Translations under genes and position numbers: made by a program
Source of the DNA: Staphylococcus petrasii
GTDB lineage: Bacteria; Bacillota; Bacilli; Staphylococcales; Staphylococcaceae
Reading direction: 5' to 3'
Length of the DNA stretch: 64,000 nt
Assembly: GCF_002902565.1 (NCBI RefSeq)
Contig: NZ_PPRC01000013.1
Coordinates: 27,481-91,480 of the forward strand
Shown here: piece after piece, positions 26,387-35,795 of the stretch
Position numbering within the stretch: the stretch's first letter is position 1
Layout: each line of letters opens with the position of its first letter
Notes under the pieces: generated by a model
Told to the model about the DNA's origin: nothing
The model's database searches: none
What the model saw: only the letters and a program-made list of their open reading frames with translations

Positions 26387-27562
26387 ATGTCTATCATGCG
26401 TATAGCAACCTTTATCATTAGCGTCTTTATCGTCGGGATGGTTGAAATGATGGTCGCTGGGATTATGAATTTAATGAGCGATGATTTAGGCGTTTCAGAA
26501 GCTGTTGTTGGGCAACTCGTTACGCTTTACGCGCTGACATTTGCGATTTGTGGACCTATATTGGTTAAACTGACTAACCGTTTTGCGGCTCGCCCGGTGC
26601 TACTTTGGACTTTAGTGGTTTTTATTGCAGGGAATGTCATTATCGCAATTGCCCCGAATTTTACTATTTTAGTTATTGGACGAATTATTTCTTCTGCAGC
26701 TGCTTCATTAATTATCGTGAAAGTGCTTGCTTTAACTGCTATGCTAACCGCACCAAAGAACCGTGGGAAGATGATTGGTGTCGTTTATACAGGTTTTAGT
26801 GGCGCGAATGTCTTCGGTGTGCCGATTGGTACAATGATAGGTGACTGGATTGGTTGGCGCTTCACATTTGTCTTCATTATTTTAGTGAGCCTGATTGCTG
26901 GGTTACTGATGATTAAATATTTACCTACTACTTCAGAACTCAATTATGCGAATCAACAATATAGTCATATCGACGAAAGTGGCCAGCAAACGTCTCATAT
27001 TTTGAGACCTGCCGAAATCGTGAAATATCTAGCGATTACATTATTAATTTTAATCGCTAATTCCGTGACATTTGTCTATATTAATCCGCTTATTTTGGAA
27101 AATGGACACAACATGGGCTTCGTTTCATTAGCATTATTAGTTAACGGTGTCGCAGGTGTTGTAGGTACTTCAATGGGAGGCGTACTAGCAGATAAACTGA
27201 CAAGTAAACGTTGGTTAATTATTGCTTTCTCAGTCTTTATCGTCATGATGATTATTATTAACTTAATATTATCAACTACGCTTCTATTATTAGTAGGATT
27301 ATTTATATGGAATATTGTTCAATGGAGTACGAACCCTGCAATTCAAAGTGGGATTATCGAACACGTAGAAGGTGACACAAGCCAAGTGATGAGTTGGAAC
27401 ATGTCATGCCTTAATGCCGGTATCGGTTTAGGTGGTATTATTGGTGGCTTAGTTGTTTCTAATATGTCAGTTGAAGCGGTCACACTCGTTAGTGCATTTA
27501 TAGGACTAGTTGGTTTAATCATAGTTCTTACTCTTAAAAATATTCATTACGCGAAAAATTAA
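26387..27562 (+). CDS. MFS transporter (AraJ/DHA1-type efflux)
   Basis: 391 residues with 12 predicted membrane segments. The N-terminal half has VEMMVAGIMNLMSDDLGVSE and the GRIISS and PKNRGKMIG motifs of the drug:H+ antiporter/sugar efflux group. Cytoplasmic middle loop. AAAGGAG lies before the ATG. The substrate is not inferable. Single gene with its own terminator. Confidence 0.85.
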   Translation: MSIMRIATFIISVFIVGMVEMMVAGIMNLMSDDLGVSEAVVGQLVTLYALTFAICGPILVKLTNRFAARPVLLWTLVVFIAGNVIIAIAPNFTILVIGRIISSAAASLIIVKVLALTAMLTAPKNRGKMIGVVYTGFSGANVFGVPIGTMIGDWIGWRFTFVFIILVSLIAGLLMIKYLPTTSELNYANQQYSHIDESGQQTSHILRPAEIVKYLAITLLILIANSVTFVYINPLILENGHNMGFVSLALLVNGVAGVVGTSMGGVLADKLTSKRWLIIAFSVFIVMMIIINLILSTTLLLLVGLFIWNIVQWSTNPAIQSGIIEHVEGDTSQVMSWNMSCLNAGIGLGGIIGGLVVSNMSVEAVTLVSAFIGLVGLIIVLTLKNIHYAKN

Positions 27563-27567
27563 AAACA

Positions 27568-27600
27568 AAGGCGTATCGCAACATTTGCGGTACGCCTTAT
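27568..27600. terminator. Terminator between the MFS gene and the esterase gene
   Basis: AAGGCGTATCGCAA pairs with TTGCGGTACGCCTT (one G-U pair), with A and T runs on either side. Confidence 0.8.
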
Positions 27601-28943
27601 TTGTATATGTGTGGCTCTTTATTATTTGAATGATAAGGTTGCCATGGCATTGTATCTGACTTTGCAAAAGTTACTAAATCACTTATCATTTGTTCACTTA
27701 ATTCAGTTTCTGAAGTTAAGTTTTTAATGCCGTGTGCTTTAAGGATATCCATTTTCCCAAACCAAAAGACAAGATCTAGAATGTGATAAGCACTGTTAAA
27801 TTCAGAAGAGGTTGGTAAGTGCCAGTCGAAACGTAAAAACCAACGCGTTGAGTGGGACAAGGTTTCTAATAATTGAAGGGCGGGCGCTTTAAAATACAAG
27901 TCAGTGACGAGTTTCGCTTGTTGTTTGCCTGTTTGTGCCTCTATTTCCTTTACATTAATATCATTTAATGCCATGACCTCTACAAAGCGTGAAGGCTCTA
28001 ATTTACGAGATTCGTTACGAATATAACAATCACCTTCATCATTAGTCACATCTATGACGACAAGTTTCTTAAACTTTGATAGTGGACGTGTCATACAGTC
28101 ATCTTCGATAGGCGTATAAATCAATTCCAAACCTTTGGATTTGCCACGCGAAGCCTCATCTAACGCTTGTAATTCCAATATGTCTGAAACTGTTAAATCT
28201 TCTAGCTTTTTATTTGGAAAATGAGTATCTATCAATTTATGAAAATGTTGCGCTTTTAAGTAGCCAGTTTCTTCTTTATCAAGTCTCAAAGTACCACTGA
28301 GTAACATCACTTTATGATAGAGTGCATCTAATTCAGGCATCTGCATTAAAGCCATAATACTCATACTGCCGGCAGATTGACCCATTAATGTGACATTCTG
28401 AGAATCGCCACCAAAGCTTTCAATATAATGATGAACCCATTTCAATACATTAATTTGATCCGATAGACCATTATTTTTATCAAACATTTCATTAAAATAG
28501 GACCAGTCTAAAAAGCCTAAAGCGCCTAAGCGATAGTTAAATGTGACGACAATCACATCATGTTGTTGAACAATAGCTTCTGGTGTATATAACTCTGCAG
28601 AACCATGTCCATTTACAAATCCGCCTCCATAAAAATAGATAATGACAGGTTTATTAGTATTATCATTATTTTGCATCCAGATATTTAAATATAAACAATC
28701 CTCGTTTTGTGAAAAAGTTACATTTTCAGAAGAAAAGAAAGTTTCTAATTTATTATAAGGCTGAGGAGGAATAGTTCTAAAATGAGTAGCTTGAATTTCA
28801 CCATCCCAAGACGTGTATAACTCGGAATGTTTAAAACGGCAATGATGCGTAGGCGGATAAGCATAGGGGATTCCAAGAAATTTAGCAACTCCGTCTTCAC
28901 TTATACCATGTATCTTTCCGCTAGTCGTAGTGATTGTAACCAT
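27597..28943 (-). CDS. Type-B carboxylesterase/lipase family protein
   Basis: 448 residues, alpha/beta-hydrolase. The nucleophile motif GQSAGS is near residue 182, with the oxyanion-hole YFYGGGF segment upstream and EDCLYLNIW before it. The acidic and His partners are less sure. Family members hydrolyse carboxylic esters. There is no signal peptide, so it is probably cytoplasmic. The start is at 28943, where GGGAGG precedes it; the open frame runs on to 29039 but without a ribosome site. It is a little shorter than typical ~500-residue members, with a trimmed C-terminus. Confidence 0.85.
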   Translation of the reverse strand: MVTITTTSGKIHGISEDGVAKFLGIPYAYPPTHHCRFKHSELYTSWDGEIQATHFRTIPPQPYNKLETFFSSENVTFSQNEDCLYLNIWMQNNDNTNKPVIIYFYGGGFVNGHGSAELYTPEAIVQQHDVIVVTFNYRLGALGFLDWSYFNEMFDKNNGLSDQINVLKWVHHYIESFGGDSQNVTLMGQSAGSMSIMALMQMPELDALYHKVMLLSGTLRLDKEETGYLKAQHFHKLIDTHFPNKKLEDLTVSDILELQALDEASRGKSKGLELIYTPIEDDCMTRPLSKFKKLVVIDVTNDEGDCYIRNESRKLEPSRFVEVMALNDINVKEIEAQTGKQQAKLVTDLYFKAPALQLLETLSHSTRWFLRFDWHLPTSSEFNSAYHILDLVFWFGKMDILKAHGIKNLTSETELSEQMISDLVTFAKSDTMPWQPYHSNNKEPHIYK

Positions 28944-29000
28944 ATTAAAACGCCTCCCTCTCTCTTCATTCAACCTAACTATAGCACTAAAAGTAGGCAT

Positions 29001-29037
29001 AAAAAATACCAAGCGCGAAGTAACTTTCACGCTTGGC
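29001..29037 (-). terminator. Terminator of the APC permease gene
   Basis: CCAAGCG/CGCTTGG stem with GAAG/CTTTC inside, followed by TATTTTTT on the - strand, just after the permease stop at 29049. Confidence 0.75.
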
Positions 29038-29048
29038 ATCGATTAAAT

Positions 29049-30704
29049 TTATTTCTCAGCTTGCTCTTGAGCAGCTTCTCTTTTAGCTTCTTCAAGTGTA
29101 TCTTTCTTCATTTGCTTATTGATTTTCTTAGCACGTTTGAAGTAAATACTTTCGAAATAGCTTGTAGTACCGATTTTATAGAAGATTAATGCTAATACAA
29201 TAATCACAATAAAATCATAAGGGTAGTGAATTAAGTTGATACCTTTAAATTCTTTACTACCGATAAATGACATAACAGCTAATAGGATTAAGTAAACAAT
29301 AATCCATAAACTACCGCCGATTTGTTTTTTAGTGTTCTTCCAATTCATTTTATATTCATAGAAGAAATAAATTGGTAAACCTAAAATAATAATGAAAATA
29401 ACTTCGGCAGTTGTTGGCCACATTGCCCAGTAAATCGCTAATGAAGCTAAAACGAATGATAATGGTGCCATAACTTTTAACAACGTACCACGGAATGGAC
29501 GGTGTAATTTAGATCCCATTTCACGTAGGGCAATTACTGTTGTTGGACCAGTTAAGTAAGCTACTAATGTAGCTGTTGAGATAACCGCCGCAAGTACACC
29601 CCAGTCACGGAATAACGTAACCATGACCATACTGATAATGGCATTGAATGCAATCGCAACACGTGGAATGTTGTAAGTTGTATTAATTTTTCCTAAGAAT
29701 TTAGGAATATGACCATTTTGTTCCATCGCATTTAAGACACGACCTGTAATCGCTACGAATGAAACACCTGTACCAAATGGTGAAACTACCGCTTCAATAT
29801 ATAAAAGAATCGCTAACCAGTTGATACCTAATAAAATCGCCATGTCTGCGAATGGTGAATTAAAGTTAATACCATGCCAACCATGTTCATGAATCATTGA
29901 TTGTGGCATAGAAGTAATGAAAGTACTTTGTAATACAACGTATAATGCAGCACTTAATGTTAATGAGATTGCGATACCGCGCGCAATATTCTTCTCAGGA
30001 TTTTTAATTTCAGATCCCATATTAATAATTGTTTGGAATGCGTTAAATGAGAAAATGATACCTGATGTCGTTGTAGCCGCAAAGATTGGGGCACTACCAT
30101 AAGGCATAAATTCACTCATTGTTGAACCATAGTTACTAGTATCGAAACCAGAAAGCATTAACATAATAATTGTTAAAATAGGCACACCCAATTTAAAGAC
30201 TGAAATTAAACTTGTAAATGATGTTAATAATTTTACTGACCAGTAGTTCAGTAAAGAAAAGATAATGATGATAATATATACGGCAAATAAGCCAATCGTA
30301 CTAATCGTTCCATTATGCATCAACGCGCCAGTAGGTTTTGCCCAATCCCATGGCCAAGAGCTAATGTACTGAACAGCAGATACTGCTTCAATTGGGATAA
30401 TCGTTACGAGTGAGACCCAGTTAGCCCATGCAGCGATGAATCCTAATAAAGACCCATGTGTATATTGCGCATAGTTACTCATACCACCAGATTGTGGGAA
30501 CATAGTCCCGATTTCAATGTAGTTGTAAGAAATTGTTCCAATGACAATAAATCCGATAATCCACGAAATCACCGCGGCTGGACCAGCTATAGAGGACGCT
30601 TCCCATGCACCAAAGAGCCAACCAGAACCAATTAAACTACCTAGTCCAAGTAGCACTAATTGAGTCAGACTGATTTTATTACTATTATTATTGTTCTGTC
30701 CCAT
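29049..30704 (-). CDS. APC-family amino acid permease
   Basis: 551 residues, 12-14 membrane segments. The N-terminal GLGSLIGSGWLFG is the conserved GSGxxFG substrate-binding part of the APC superfamily. SIAGPAAVISW and the NPEKNIARG loop are also typical. A charged C-terminal tail (RAKKINKQMKKDTLEEAKREA) has repeats of K/E and A. The substrate is not known. The ATG is followed by an Asn-rich stretch. AAAAGGAG precedes the start. Single gene. Confidence 0.87.
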   Translation of the reverse strand: MGQNNNNSNKISLTQLVLLGLGSLIGSGWLFGAWEASSIAGPAAVISWIIGFIVIGTISYNYIEIGTMFPQSGGMSNYAQYTHGSLLGFIAAWANWVSLVTIIPIEAVSAVQYISSWPWDWAKPTGALMHNGTISTIGLFAVYIIIIIFSLLNYWSVKLLTSFTSLISVFKLGVPILTIIMLMLSGFDTSNYGSTMSEFMPYGSAPIFAATTTSGIIFSFNAFQTIINMGSEIKNPEKNIARGIAISLTLSAALYVVLQSTFITSMPQSMIHEHGWHGINFNSPFADMAILLGINWLAILLYIEAVVSPFGTGVSFVAITGRVLNAMEQNGHIPKFLGKINTTYNIPRVAIAFNAIISMVMVTLFRDWGVLAAVISTATLVAYLTGPTTVIALREMGSKLHRPFRGTLLKVMAPLSFVLASLAIYWAMWPTTAEVIFIIILGLPIYFFYEYKMNWKNTKKQIGGSLWIIVYLILLAVMSFIGSKEFKGINLIHYPYDFIVIIVLALIFYKIGTTSYFESIYFKRAKKINKQMKKDTLEEAKREAAQEQAEK

Positions 30705-30893
30705 AAATACTCCTTTTTAAATTGTTTTAGTATTCATATAAAATGACACTTTTTAATTATACGCTTATCGTATAATTAGTCAATTTACGTTTTAGTAAAT
30801 TTGCAAAATATTGTGTTAATGATAGTTAATTTTAAAGTTAAATAATATAATAACTGTATTGCTTTCAAATTAATAAGTTAGAAGGTGTTAGAG

Positions 30894-31493
30894 ATGACGC
30901 ATAAACAAGCTAATGATAAAGTTTTAGCTTTTTTGGAAAAGGATAGTCAATGGAAGGAAGCCTATCAATATCTTAGAGATTTAATATTTGAAGAAACTAA
31001 ATTAGAAGAGACCTATAAATGGATGCATCCGTGTTATACATTAAACGGAGCAAATGTGGTATTAATCCATGGCTTTAAACATTATGTAGCGCTTCTCTTT
31101 CATAAAGGTGCCATCTTGGAAGATCAATATCATACGTTAATTCAACAAACGGAGAAGGTTCAAGCAGCGAGACAATTAAGATTTGAAACGTTAGATGAAA
31201 TTAAAGAGCGTCGTGATGAGATTCTTTATTATGTGAATGAAGCGATTAAAGTTGAAAAAGCTGGCAAGAAAGTGGAAATGAAGAAAACGGAGGATTACGA
31301 CATACCTGAAGAATTACAAAGTAAACTTGACGAAGTGCCAGAGTTTAAAGAAGCCTTTTATAATTTAACGCCTGGACGTCAACATCAATATATTTATCAC
31401 ATTTCACAAGCCAAACGTAGTCAGACAAGACAAAGCAGAGTGGAGAAATATTATAATCATATCTTAGAAGGCAAAGGCATGCATGATAAATAA
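30894..31493 (+). CDS. YdeI-like protein (DUF1801/OmpD-associated)
   Basis: 199 residues of soluble protein. The early LRDLIFEETKLEE and KWMHPCYTLNGANVVLIHGFKHYVALLFHKG is the DUF1801 domain. The C-terminal part PGRQHQYIYHISQAKRSQTRQSRVEKYY is the YdeI-type tail. The family is of unknown function. An upstream GTG at 30885 is discounted because GAAGGTG at 30881-30887 serves as the ribosome site for the ATG at 30894. Confidence 0.85.
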   Translation: MTHKQANDKVLAFLEKDSQWKEAYQYLRDLIFEETKLEETYKWMHPCYTLNGANVVLIHGFKHYVALLFHKGAILEDQYHTLIQQTEKVQAARQLRFETLDEIKERRDEILYYVNEAIKVEKAGKKVEMKKTEDYDIPEELQSKLDEVPEFKEAFYNLTPGRQHQYIYHISQAKRSQTRQSRVEKYYNHILEGKGMHDK

Positions 31494-31532
31494 AATGTAG
31501 TTCTTCAATAGATGGTCATTTCACTTAAGTTG

Positions 31533-31758
31533 TAAAGAAATTCTAAGATGAACATTCACTCATTTTTGTTGCGACGCTTTCTTGCGGGAAAGGCTCTAAA
31601 GTAGTTCTTTGATTTTAATCATTAGAACTACTTACTTAAGTGTGTAAACACTTAAGTTCCTTCCCCAGCTTGCTTTGTTTGTAGACTTTCTATGCGAAAG
31701 TCTTTGTGCTGGGGCCCCGCGCGCAACAACACTTGTAGTTCATCTCTAGAATTTCTTA
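31533..31758. repeat. Large compound-hairpin repeat, family A-like, copy 3
   Basis: Near-perfect terminal arms: AAGAAATTCTAAGATGAAC at 31535-31553 against GTTCATCTCTAGAATTTCTT at 31738-31757. Nested inside are TGTTGCG/CGCAACA, AGTAGTTCT/AGAACTACT, ACTTAAGTGT/ACACTTAAGT, CCCCAGC/GCTGGGG and GACTTTC/GAAAGTC. The GTTGT...ACAAC motif recalls family A and the GGGGCCCC core recalls staphylococcal STAR-type repeats. No frame fits. Confidence 0.6.
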
Positions 31759-32030
31759 CATAAGTGCAAAGCACTTATGTTCATTAACATAACTAACTTT
31801 TTTACTACGTTCCATTCTTTATAAAGAACTACTTATATAAGCCTAGACAATTACATTTAATAATATCTAAATACTTAGTTAATTTTTCTAGACTAAGTAT
31901 TTTTCTTTGGAAATAATTAGGCATCTAAATTTTTCCTAAACATAATTAAATATAAATATTCAGTATCATAACACGTCTTCTAAAAATAATAATTTAATGA
32001 AGTTAAGTATTATGTCAATTTTGAAAGTTG
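31759..32030. other. Intergenic stretch without genes
   Basis: AT-rich. It holds a hairpin ACATAAGTGC/GCACTTATGT near 31758-31780 that continues the repeat cluster, and a second short one (ACTTAGT...ACTAAGT, near 31870-31900). No gene, promoter or transposon end is recognised. Confidence 0.5.
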
Positions 32031-32157
32031 TTCTAAGATAGGTAGCGAAACGTAGTTGAGTGACGCCTGAGGGAGCAGGATGAGTGTCGAGACCAAGGCT
32101 CGACCCAGCCCCCTAGGCAAGCACCTCAACTAAAGTGAGTGAACATCTATCTTAGAA
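32031..32157. repeat. Structured intergenic repeat, family A, copy 4
   Basis: Perfect outer arms TTCTAAGATAG / CTATCTTAGAA (32031-32041 and 32147-32157). Inside is GTTGAG/CTCAAC, then the core shared with 8133-8208: ACGCCTGAGGGAGCAGG and CCCCCTAGGCAAGCA, with GTCGAG/CTCGAC at the centre. The GTTGTG to GTTGAG change is matched on the other arm, so pairing is kept. Confidence 0.75.
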
Positions 32158-32244
32158 CGTCTACACAACTTAAGTGGAATGAAAACCATTTTAGAACTGT
32201 ATTAGGAATACAAACTAGCAATACGAAGTATTGAATACATAACG

Positions 32245-32280
32245 AGCCCCTCCATAATGTGGATTATGGAGGGGCTTTTA
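32245..32280. terminator. Terminator downstream of the butanediol dehydrogenase gene
   Basis: A perfect 14-bp stem, AGCCCCTCCATAAT with ATTATGGAGGGGCT, is followed by TTTT on the + strand. It lies 34 bases after the stop of the - strand gene. The T run is on the opposite side, so it may mainly stop + transcripts. Confidence 0.6.
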
Positions 32281-32309
32281 GGGAATGCTATTATAATTTA
32301 ATCAATAGA

Positions 32310-33353
32310 TTAGCCGTTTAATTTAACTAGGATTTTAGCTTGTGATTTATCGTTTACTAATTGTTCGAAACCAGATTCAACAATGTTTTCTAATTCGATT
32401 TCATCTGTTACTACGCTCTTAACATCTAAGCTTCCGTTCGCAATTAAGTCAATTGTTTGTTGGAATGTAGTAGGTGAGTAAGCGATAGTTGAAGCTAAAT
32501 GAACACCAGAGTTAGTTAATAACATTGGGTCAAAGTTAACTTCATGCGCAAAGATAGAAACGATAACTACTGTACCTCTAGGACGTGTTACTTTAACTGA
32601 TTGTGCTAATGTTACACCTACACCAGCTACTTCGAAAGTAACGTCTACACCGTTTTCAGTGTGTTCATTAATGTATTCAACAGGTTCTACGTCACCAGAA
32701 TTAATAACGTGAGTAGCGCCCACTTCTTTAGCTTTAGCTAAACGTTCTTCTGATAAATCGAAAACGAAGATTTTACTTGCGCCAGCAGCTTTAGCTGCAA
32801 CGACTGTTAATAAACCGATTGGTCCTGCACCAAAGATAGCTACAGTGTCACCAAATAATAAATTACCTTCTTTAACAGCTTGAACTGCTACAGCTGTTGG
32901 TTCTACTAATGCACCTTCTTTAGCAGATACATTTTCAGGTAAAGCGTAAACATTTTCTTCAGGAGCGTTAGTGAATTCTGCGAAACCACCATCTGAACCT
33001 AATCCGATGAATGAGTAACCATCATATAAATCTACGCTTTCGTCTTTTTCACGTTTAGAAACAGTTGGGTTAACAACAACGCGGTCGCCTTTTTTATATT
33101 TAGTTACATCTTTACCAACTTCTTCAACCACACCAGCAAATTCATGACCTAAAGTTACAGGTGCTTTTTGACCTAAGAATGGGTCAGGTTTATCTGTAGA
33201 GATAAAGACAGGTCCTTCTAAATATTCGTGTAAGTCAGTACCACAAATTCCAGCCCAAGATACTTTAACTTTCACTTCATTATCTTTTAATTGTTTAGGT
33301 TCGCGATCCTCAACACGAACATCTTTTTGACCATACCATACTGCTGCTTTCAT
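32310..33353 (-). CDS. Zinc-containing 2,3-butanediol dehydrogenase/acetoin reductase
   Basis: 347 residues of the medium-chain dehydrogenase family. Catalytic zinc ligands: C of AGICGTDLHEY near residue 37, H of TLGHEFAG near 70, E of LVEPTAVA near 152. NAD-binding GAGPIGLLTVVAAKAAG near 175. The region after residue 100 (NPTVSKREKDESVD) has no four-Cys structural-zinc loop, as in some sorbitol/butanediol dehydrogenases. Most likely a butanediol dehydrogenase (butB/bdhA type) that balances NADH against acetoin in overflow metabolism. The ribosome site GAAGGG is weaker and the leader is long. Confidence 0.85.
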   Translation of the reverse strand: MKAAVWYGQKDVRVEDREPKQLKDNEVKVKVSWAGICGTDLHEYLEGPVFISTDKPDPFLGQKAPVTLGHEFAGVVEEVGKDVTKYKKGDRVVVNPTVSKREKDESVDLYDGYSFIGLGSDGGFAEFTNAPEENVYALPENVSAKEGALVEPTAVAVQAVKEGNLLFGDTVAIFGAGPIGLLTVVAAKAAGASKIFVFDLSEERLAKAKEVGATHVINSGDVEPVEYINEHTENGVDVTFEVAGVGVTLAQSVKVTRPRGTVVIVSIFAHEVNFDPMLLTNSGVHLASTIAYSPTTFQQTIDLIANGSLDVKSVVTDEIELENIVESGFEQLVNDKSQAKILVKLNG

Positions 33354-33592
33354 AAAGTAAAACTTCCCTTCGTTAAATACTTATTACATCTTTAGATTAA
33401 TACTAACTATGTCGGAATTCAATTCTTCCTAGTAAAATTTCCCTATTGATTTTGAAGATTTTGACAATTCTATGAACTTTGTTGATGACAATACTATTTC
33501 TTATTATTTAATTTCTTTTACTTTAAAAGTATTATTGTAGCTTTCTTAATTGTTATATTGCTTTAACGTTTAAAAGCATAAAAATTGAATTG

Positions 33593-33614
33593 TGAAACTT
33601 TTTTAATAGTTTCA
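33593..33614. promoter_or_regulatory. Inverted repeat in the bdh/opuC divergent region
   Basis: TGAAACT and AGTTTCA arms with an eight-base spacer, upstream of both the divergent bdh gene and opuCA. It could be an operator, but the arms are A/T-rich and no known regulator fits. Confidence 0.35.
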
Positions 33615-33624
33615 AATATGTAAC

Positions 33625-33648
33625 GTTTCAAAAAATTATATAGGGTAT
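33625..33648 (+). promoter_or_regulatory. Sigma-B-type promoter upstream of opuC
   Basis: GTTTCA at 33625-33630, a 12-base spacer, then GGGTAT at 33643-33648: an exact sigma-B -10 and a five-of-six -35. It faces opuCA, 180 bases downstream. OpuC-type osmoprotectant uptake is under the general stress factor in related Firmicutes, so this fits. The intervening leader has a long hairpin. Confidence 0.55.
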
Positions 33649-33714
33649 ATAGTAATAAATGACGAAAAATTAACGAATTACATAGAAATTGAATTTACTA
33701 AAATTTTATGAAGC

Positions 33715-33780
33715 AAAGGTCATGAGACCCTTGTTTAACTTATAACACATTTGTTTAACAATGGGACTAATGGCCTTTTT
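33715..33780 (+). promoter_or_regulatory. Leader hairpin/possible attenuator upstream of opuCA
   Basis: AAGG..CAT..CC..GTTTAAC on the left pairs with GTTTAAC..GG..ATG.CCTT on the right, ending in TTTTT, between the sigma-B-like promoter and the opuCA start. The word GTTTAAC is also repeated directly. It looks like a terminator or attenuator in the leader. Whether it stops or only slows opuC transcription is not known. Confidence 0.45.
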
Positions 33781-33827
33781 ATGTTCGTTTCTTTTTCATC
33801 AGGGTTGAATTAGGAAGGAGAAAGCTA

Positions 33828-35135
33828 ATGACGCTAAGTATTAAAAACTTAACCAAGATTTATTCAGGGAATAAAAAGGCAGTAGATAATATTTCATTAG
33901 ATATTGAATCTGGAGAGTTTATTGCTTTTATTGGGACAAGTGGTAGTGGTAAAACGACAGCTTTACGAATGATTAACCGTATGATTGAAGCTACTGAAGG
34001 AACTATTGAAATGAATGGGAAGAATGTACGAAGCATGAATCCAGTAGAATTACGACGCAGTATTGGTTACGTGATTCAACAAATTGGGCTTATGCCACAC
34101 ATGACTATTCGTGAAAACATTGTGTTAGTACCGAAACTTTTAAAATGGTCTAAAGAAAAGAAAGATGCGAAAGCGAAGGAATTAATTAAGTTAGTAGACT
34201 TACCTGAAGAGTATTTGGATCGATATCCATCTGAATTATCAGGCGGTCAACAACAACGTATAGGGGTTGTACGTGCATTAGCAGCTGAACAAGATATTAT
34301 CTTAATGGATGAACCCTTTGGTGCATTAGACCCTATTACGAGAGACACTCTACAAGATTTAGTAAAAGAATTACAACAAAAGTTAGGAAAAACATTCATA
34401 TTTGTAACGCATGATATGGATGAAGCGATTAAATTGGCAGACCGCATTTGTATTATGTCACAAGGTAAAGTTGTGCAATACGATACGCCAGATAATATCT
34501 TAAGAAATCCAGCGAATGATTTCGTTAAAGAGTTTATTGGACAAAACAGACTGATTCAAGACCGTCCTAATATGAGAACTGTTGAAGATGCGATGATTAC
34601 ACCTGTTACTGTTAAAGCAGATGATTCTTTAAATGACGCAGTTAATATTATGAGACAAAAACGTGTCGATACTATCTTTGTGGTAAATAATCATAATCGC
34701 TTATTAGGTTTCTTAGATATTGAGGATATTAACCAAGGTTTACGCCAAAGAAAAGAACTTATCGATACAATGCAACGTGATGTTTATAAAGTACATATAG
34801 ATTCAAAATTACAAGACTCAGTTCGTACCATTCTTAAACGAAATGTGAGAAACGTTCCAGTTGTTGATAACGATAATACGTTAATTGGTTTAATTACACG
34901 TGCTAATTTAGTGGATATCGTATACGACTCAATTTGGGGCGAAGGCGATGAAGAAATGGAATTGTCAGATACACATATGAATGATGTAGAACGTGAGAAT
35001 GAAATCGGTAATCAAGAGAAAAAAGAAATAGCACAACATCAACATGAAGATGCGACACATAAACAAAAAGACGTAACTGATCGTTTTGATACAGAGAATT
35101 TAGATGATACGCATGATTCAGGAGTTGATCGTTAA
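33828..35135 (+). CDS. opuCA: Osmoprotectant ABC transporter ATP-binding protein OpuCA
   Basis: 435 residues. ABC ATPase core with Walker A GTSGSGKT near residue 40, signature LSGGQQQR near 138, Walker B IILMDEPFGALD near 157. Two CBS domains (about residues 245-380) follow, which in OpuCA-type ATPases sense ionic strength or c-di-AMP. The C-terminal ~50 residues are acidic and His/Asp-rich with no fold. It energises uptake of glycine betaine, carnitine or choline. GGAAGGAG precedes the ATG, and the stop overlaps the next start (TAATG). Confidence 0.94.
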   Translation: MTLSIKNLTKIYSGNKKAVDNISLDIESGEFIAFIGTSGSGKTTALRMINRMIEATEGTIEMNGKNVRSMNPVELRRSIGYVIQQIGLMPHMTIRENIVLVPKLLKWSKEKKDAKAKELIKLVDLPEEYLDRYPSELSGGQQQRIGVVRALAAEQDIILMDEPFGALDPITRDTLQDLVKELQQKLGKTFIFVTHDMDEAIKLADRICIMSQGKVVQYDTPDNILRNPANDFVKEFIGQNRLIQDRPNMRTVEDAMITPVTVKADDSLNDAVNIMRQKRVDTIFVVNNHNRLLGFLDIEDINQGLRQRKELIDTMQRDVYKVHIDSKLQDSVRTILKRNVRNVPVVDNDNTLIGLITRANLVDIVYDSIWGEGDEEMELSDTHMNDVERENEIGNQEKKEIAQHQHEDATHKQKDVTDRFDTENLDDTHDSGVDR

Positions 35136-35770
35136 TGAGAGAATTTTTCCAAGAATATGGAAGCCAACTCGTATCAAAAACAATCGAACATTTTTACATA
35201 TCAGTCATCGCGCTATTGCTTGCGATTGTTGTAGCGGTACCATTAGGTATTTTATTATCTAAAACTAAACGTACTGCGAATGTCGTGTTAACGATTGCGG
35301 GTGTGCTTCAAACGATACCGACGTTAGCCGTTTTAGCACTTATGATTCCAATCTTTGGTGTAGGTAAGACGCCAGCGATTGTCGCACTATTTATTTATGT
35401 ATTATTACCAATTTTAAATAATACCGTACTTGGTGTACAAAATATTGATAAAAATATTATTCAAGCCGGAACCAGTATGGGTATGACAAAATTTCAATTA
35501 ATGAAGGATGTAGAGTTGCCACTTGCTTTACCATTAATCATTAGTGGCATTCGTTTATCAAGTGTGTACGTTATTGCTTGGGCGACATTAGCAAGTTATG
35601 TCGGCGCAGGTGGTTTAGGTGACCTTGTATTTAACGGTCTAAACTTATATCAACCGCCAATGATTATTAGTGCTGCTATTCTTGTTACTTGTTTAGCTTT
35701 AATTGTAGACTTCTTGCTTTCTTTAGTTGAAAAGTGGGCTGTGCCTAAAGGACTTAAAGTATCTAGATAA
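35135..35770 (+). CDS. opuCB: Osmoprotectant ABC transporter permease OpuCB
   Basis: 211 residues, about five to six membrane segments. It contains the binding-protein-dependent permease loop region near GTSMGMTKFQLMKDVELPLALP, the coupling helix contacting OpuCA. Paired with OpuCD as one of two permease halves. The overlap with opuCA by one base implies translational coupling. The final residues GLKVSR are basic, as for the cytoplasmic side. Confidence 0.93.
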   Translation: MREFFQEYGSQLVSKTIEHFYISVIALLLAIVVAVPLGILLSKTKRTANVVLTIAGVLQTIPTLAVLALMIPIFGVGKTPAIVALFIYVLLPILNNTVLGVQNIDKNIIQAGTSMGMTKFQLMKDVELPLALPLIISGIRLSSVYVIAWATLASYVGAGGLGDLVFNGLNLYQPPMIISAAILVTCLALIVDFLLSLVEKWAVPKGLKVSR

Positions 35771-35795
35771 TTGACAAGGGAGGATTTCTAAATTT

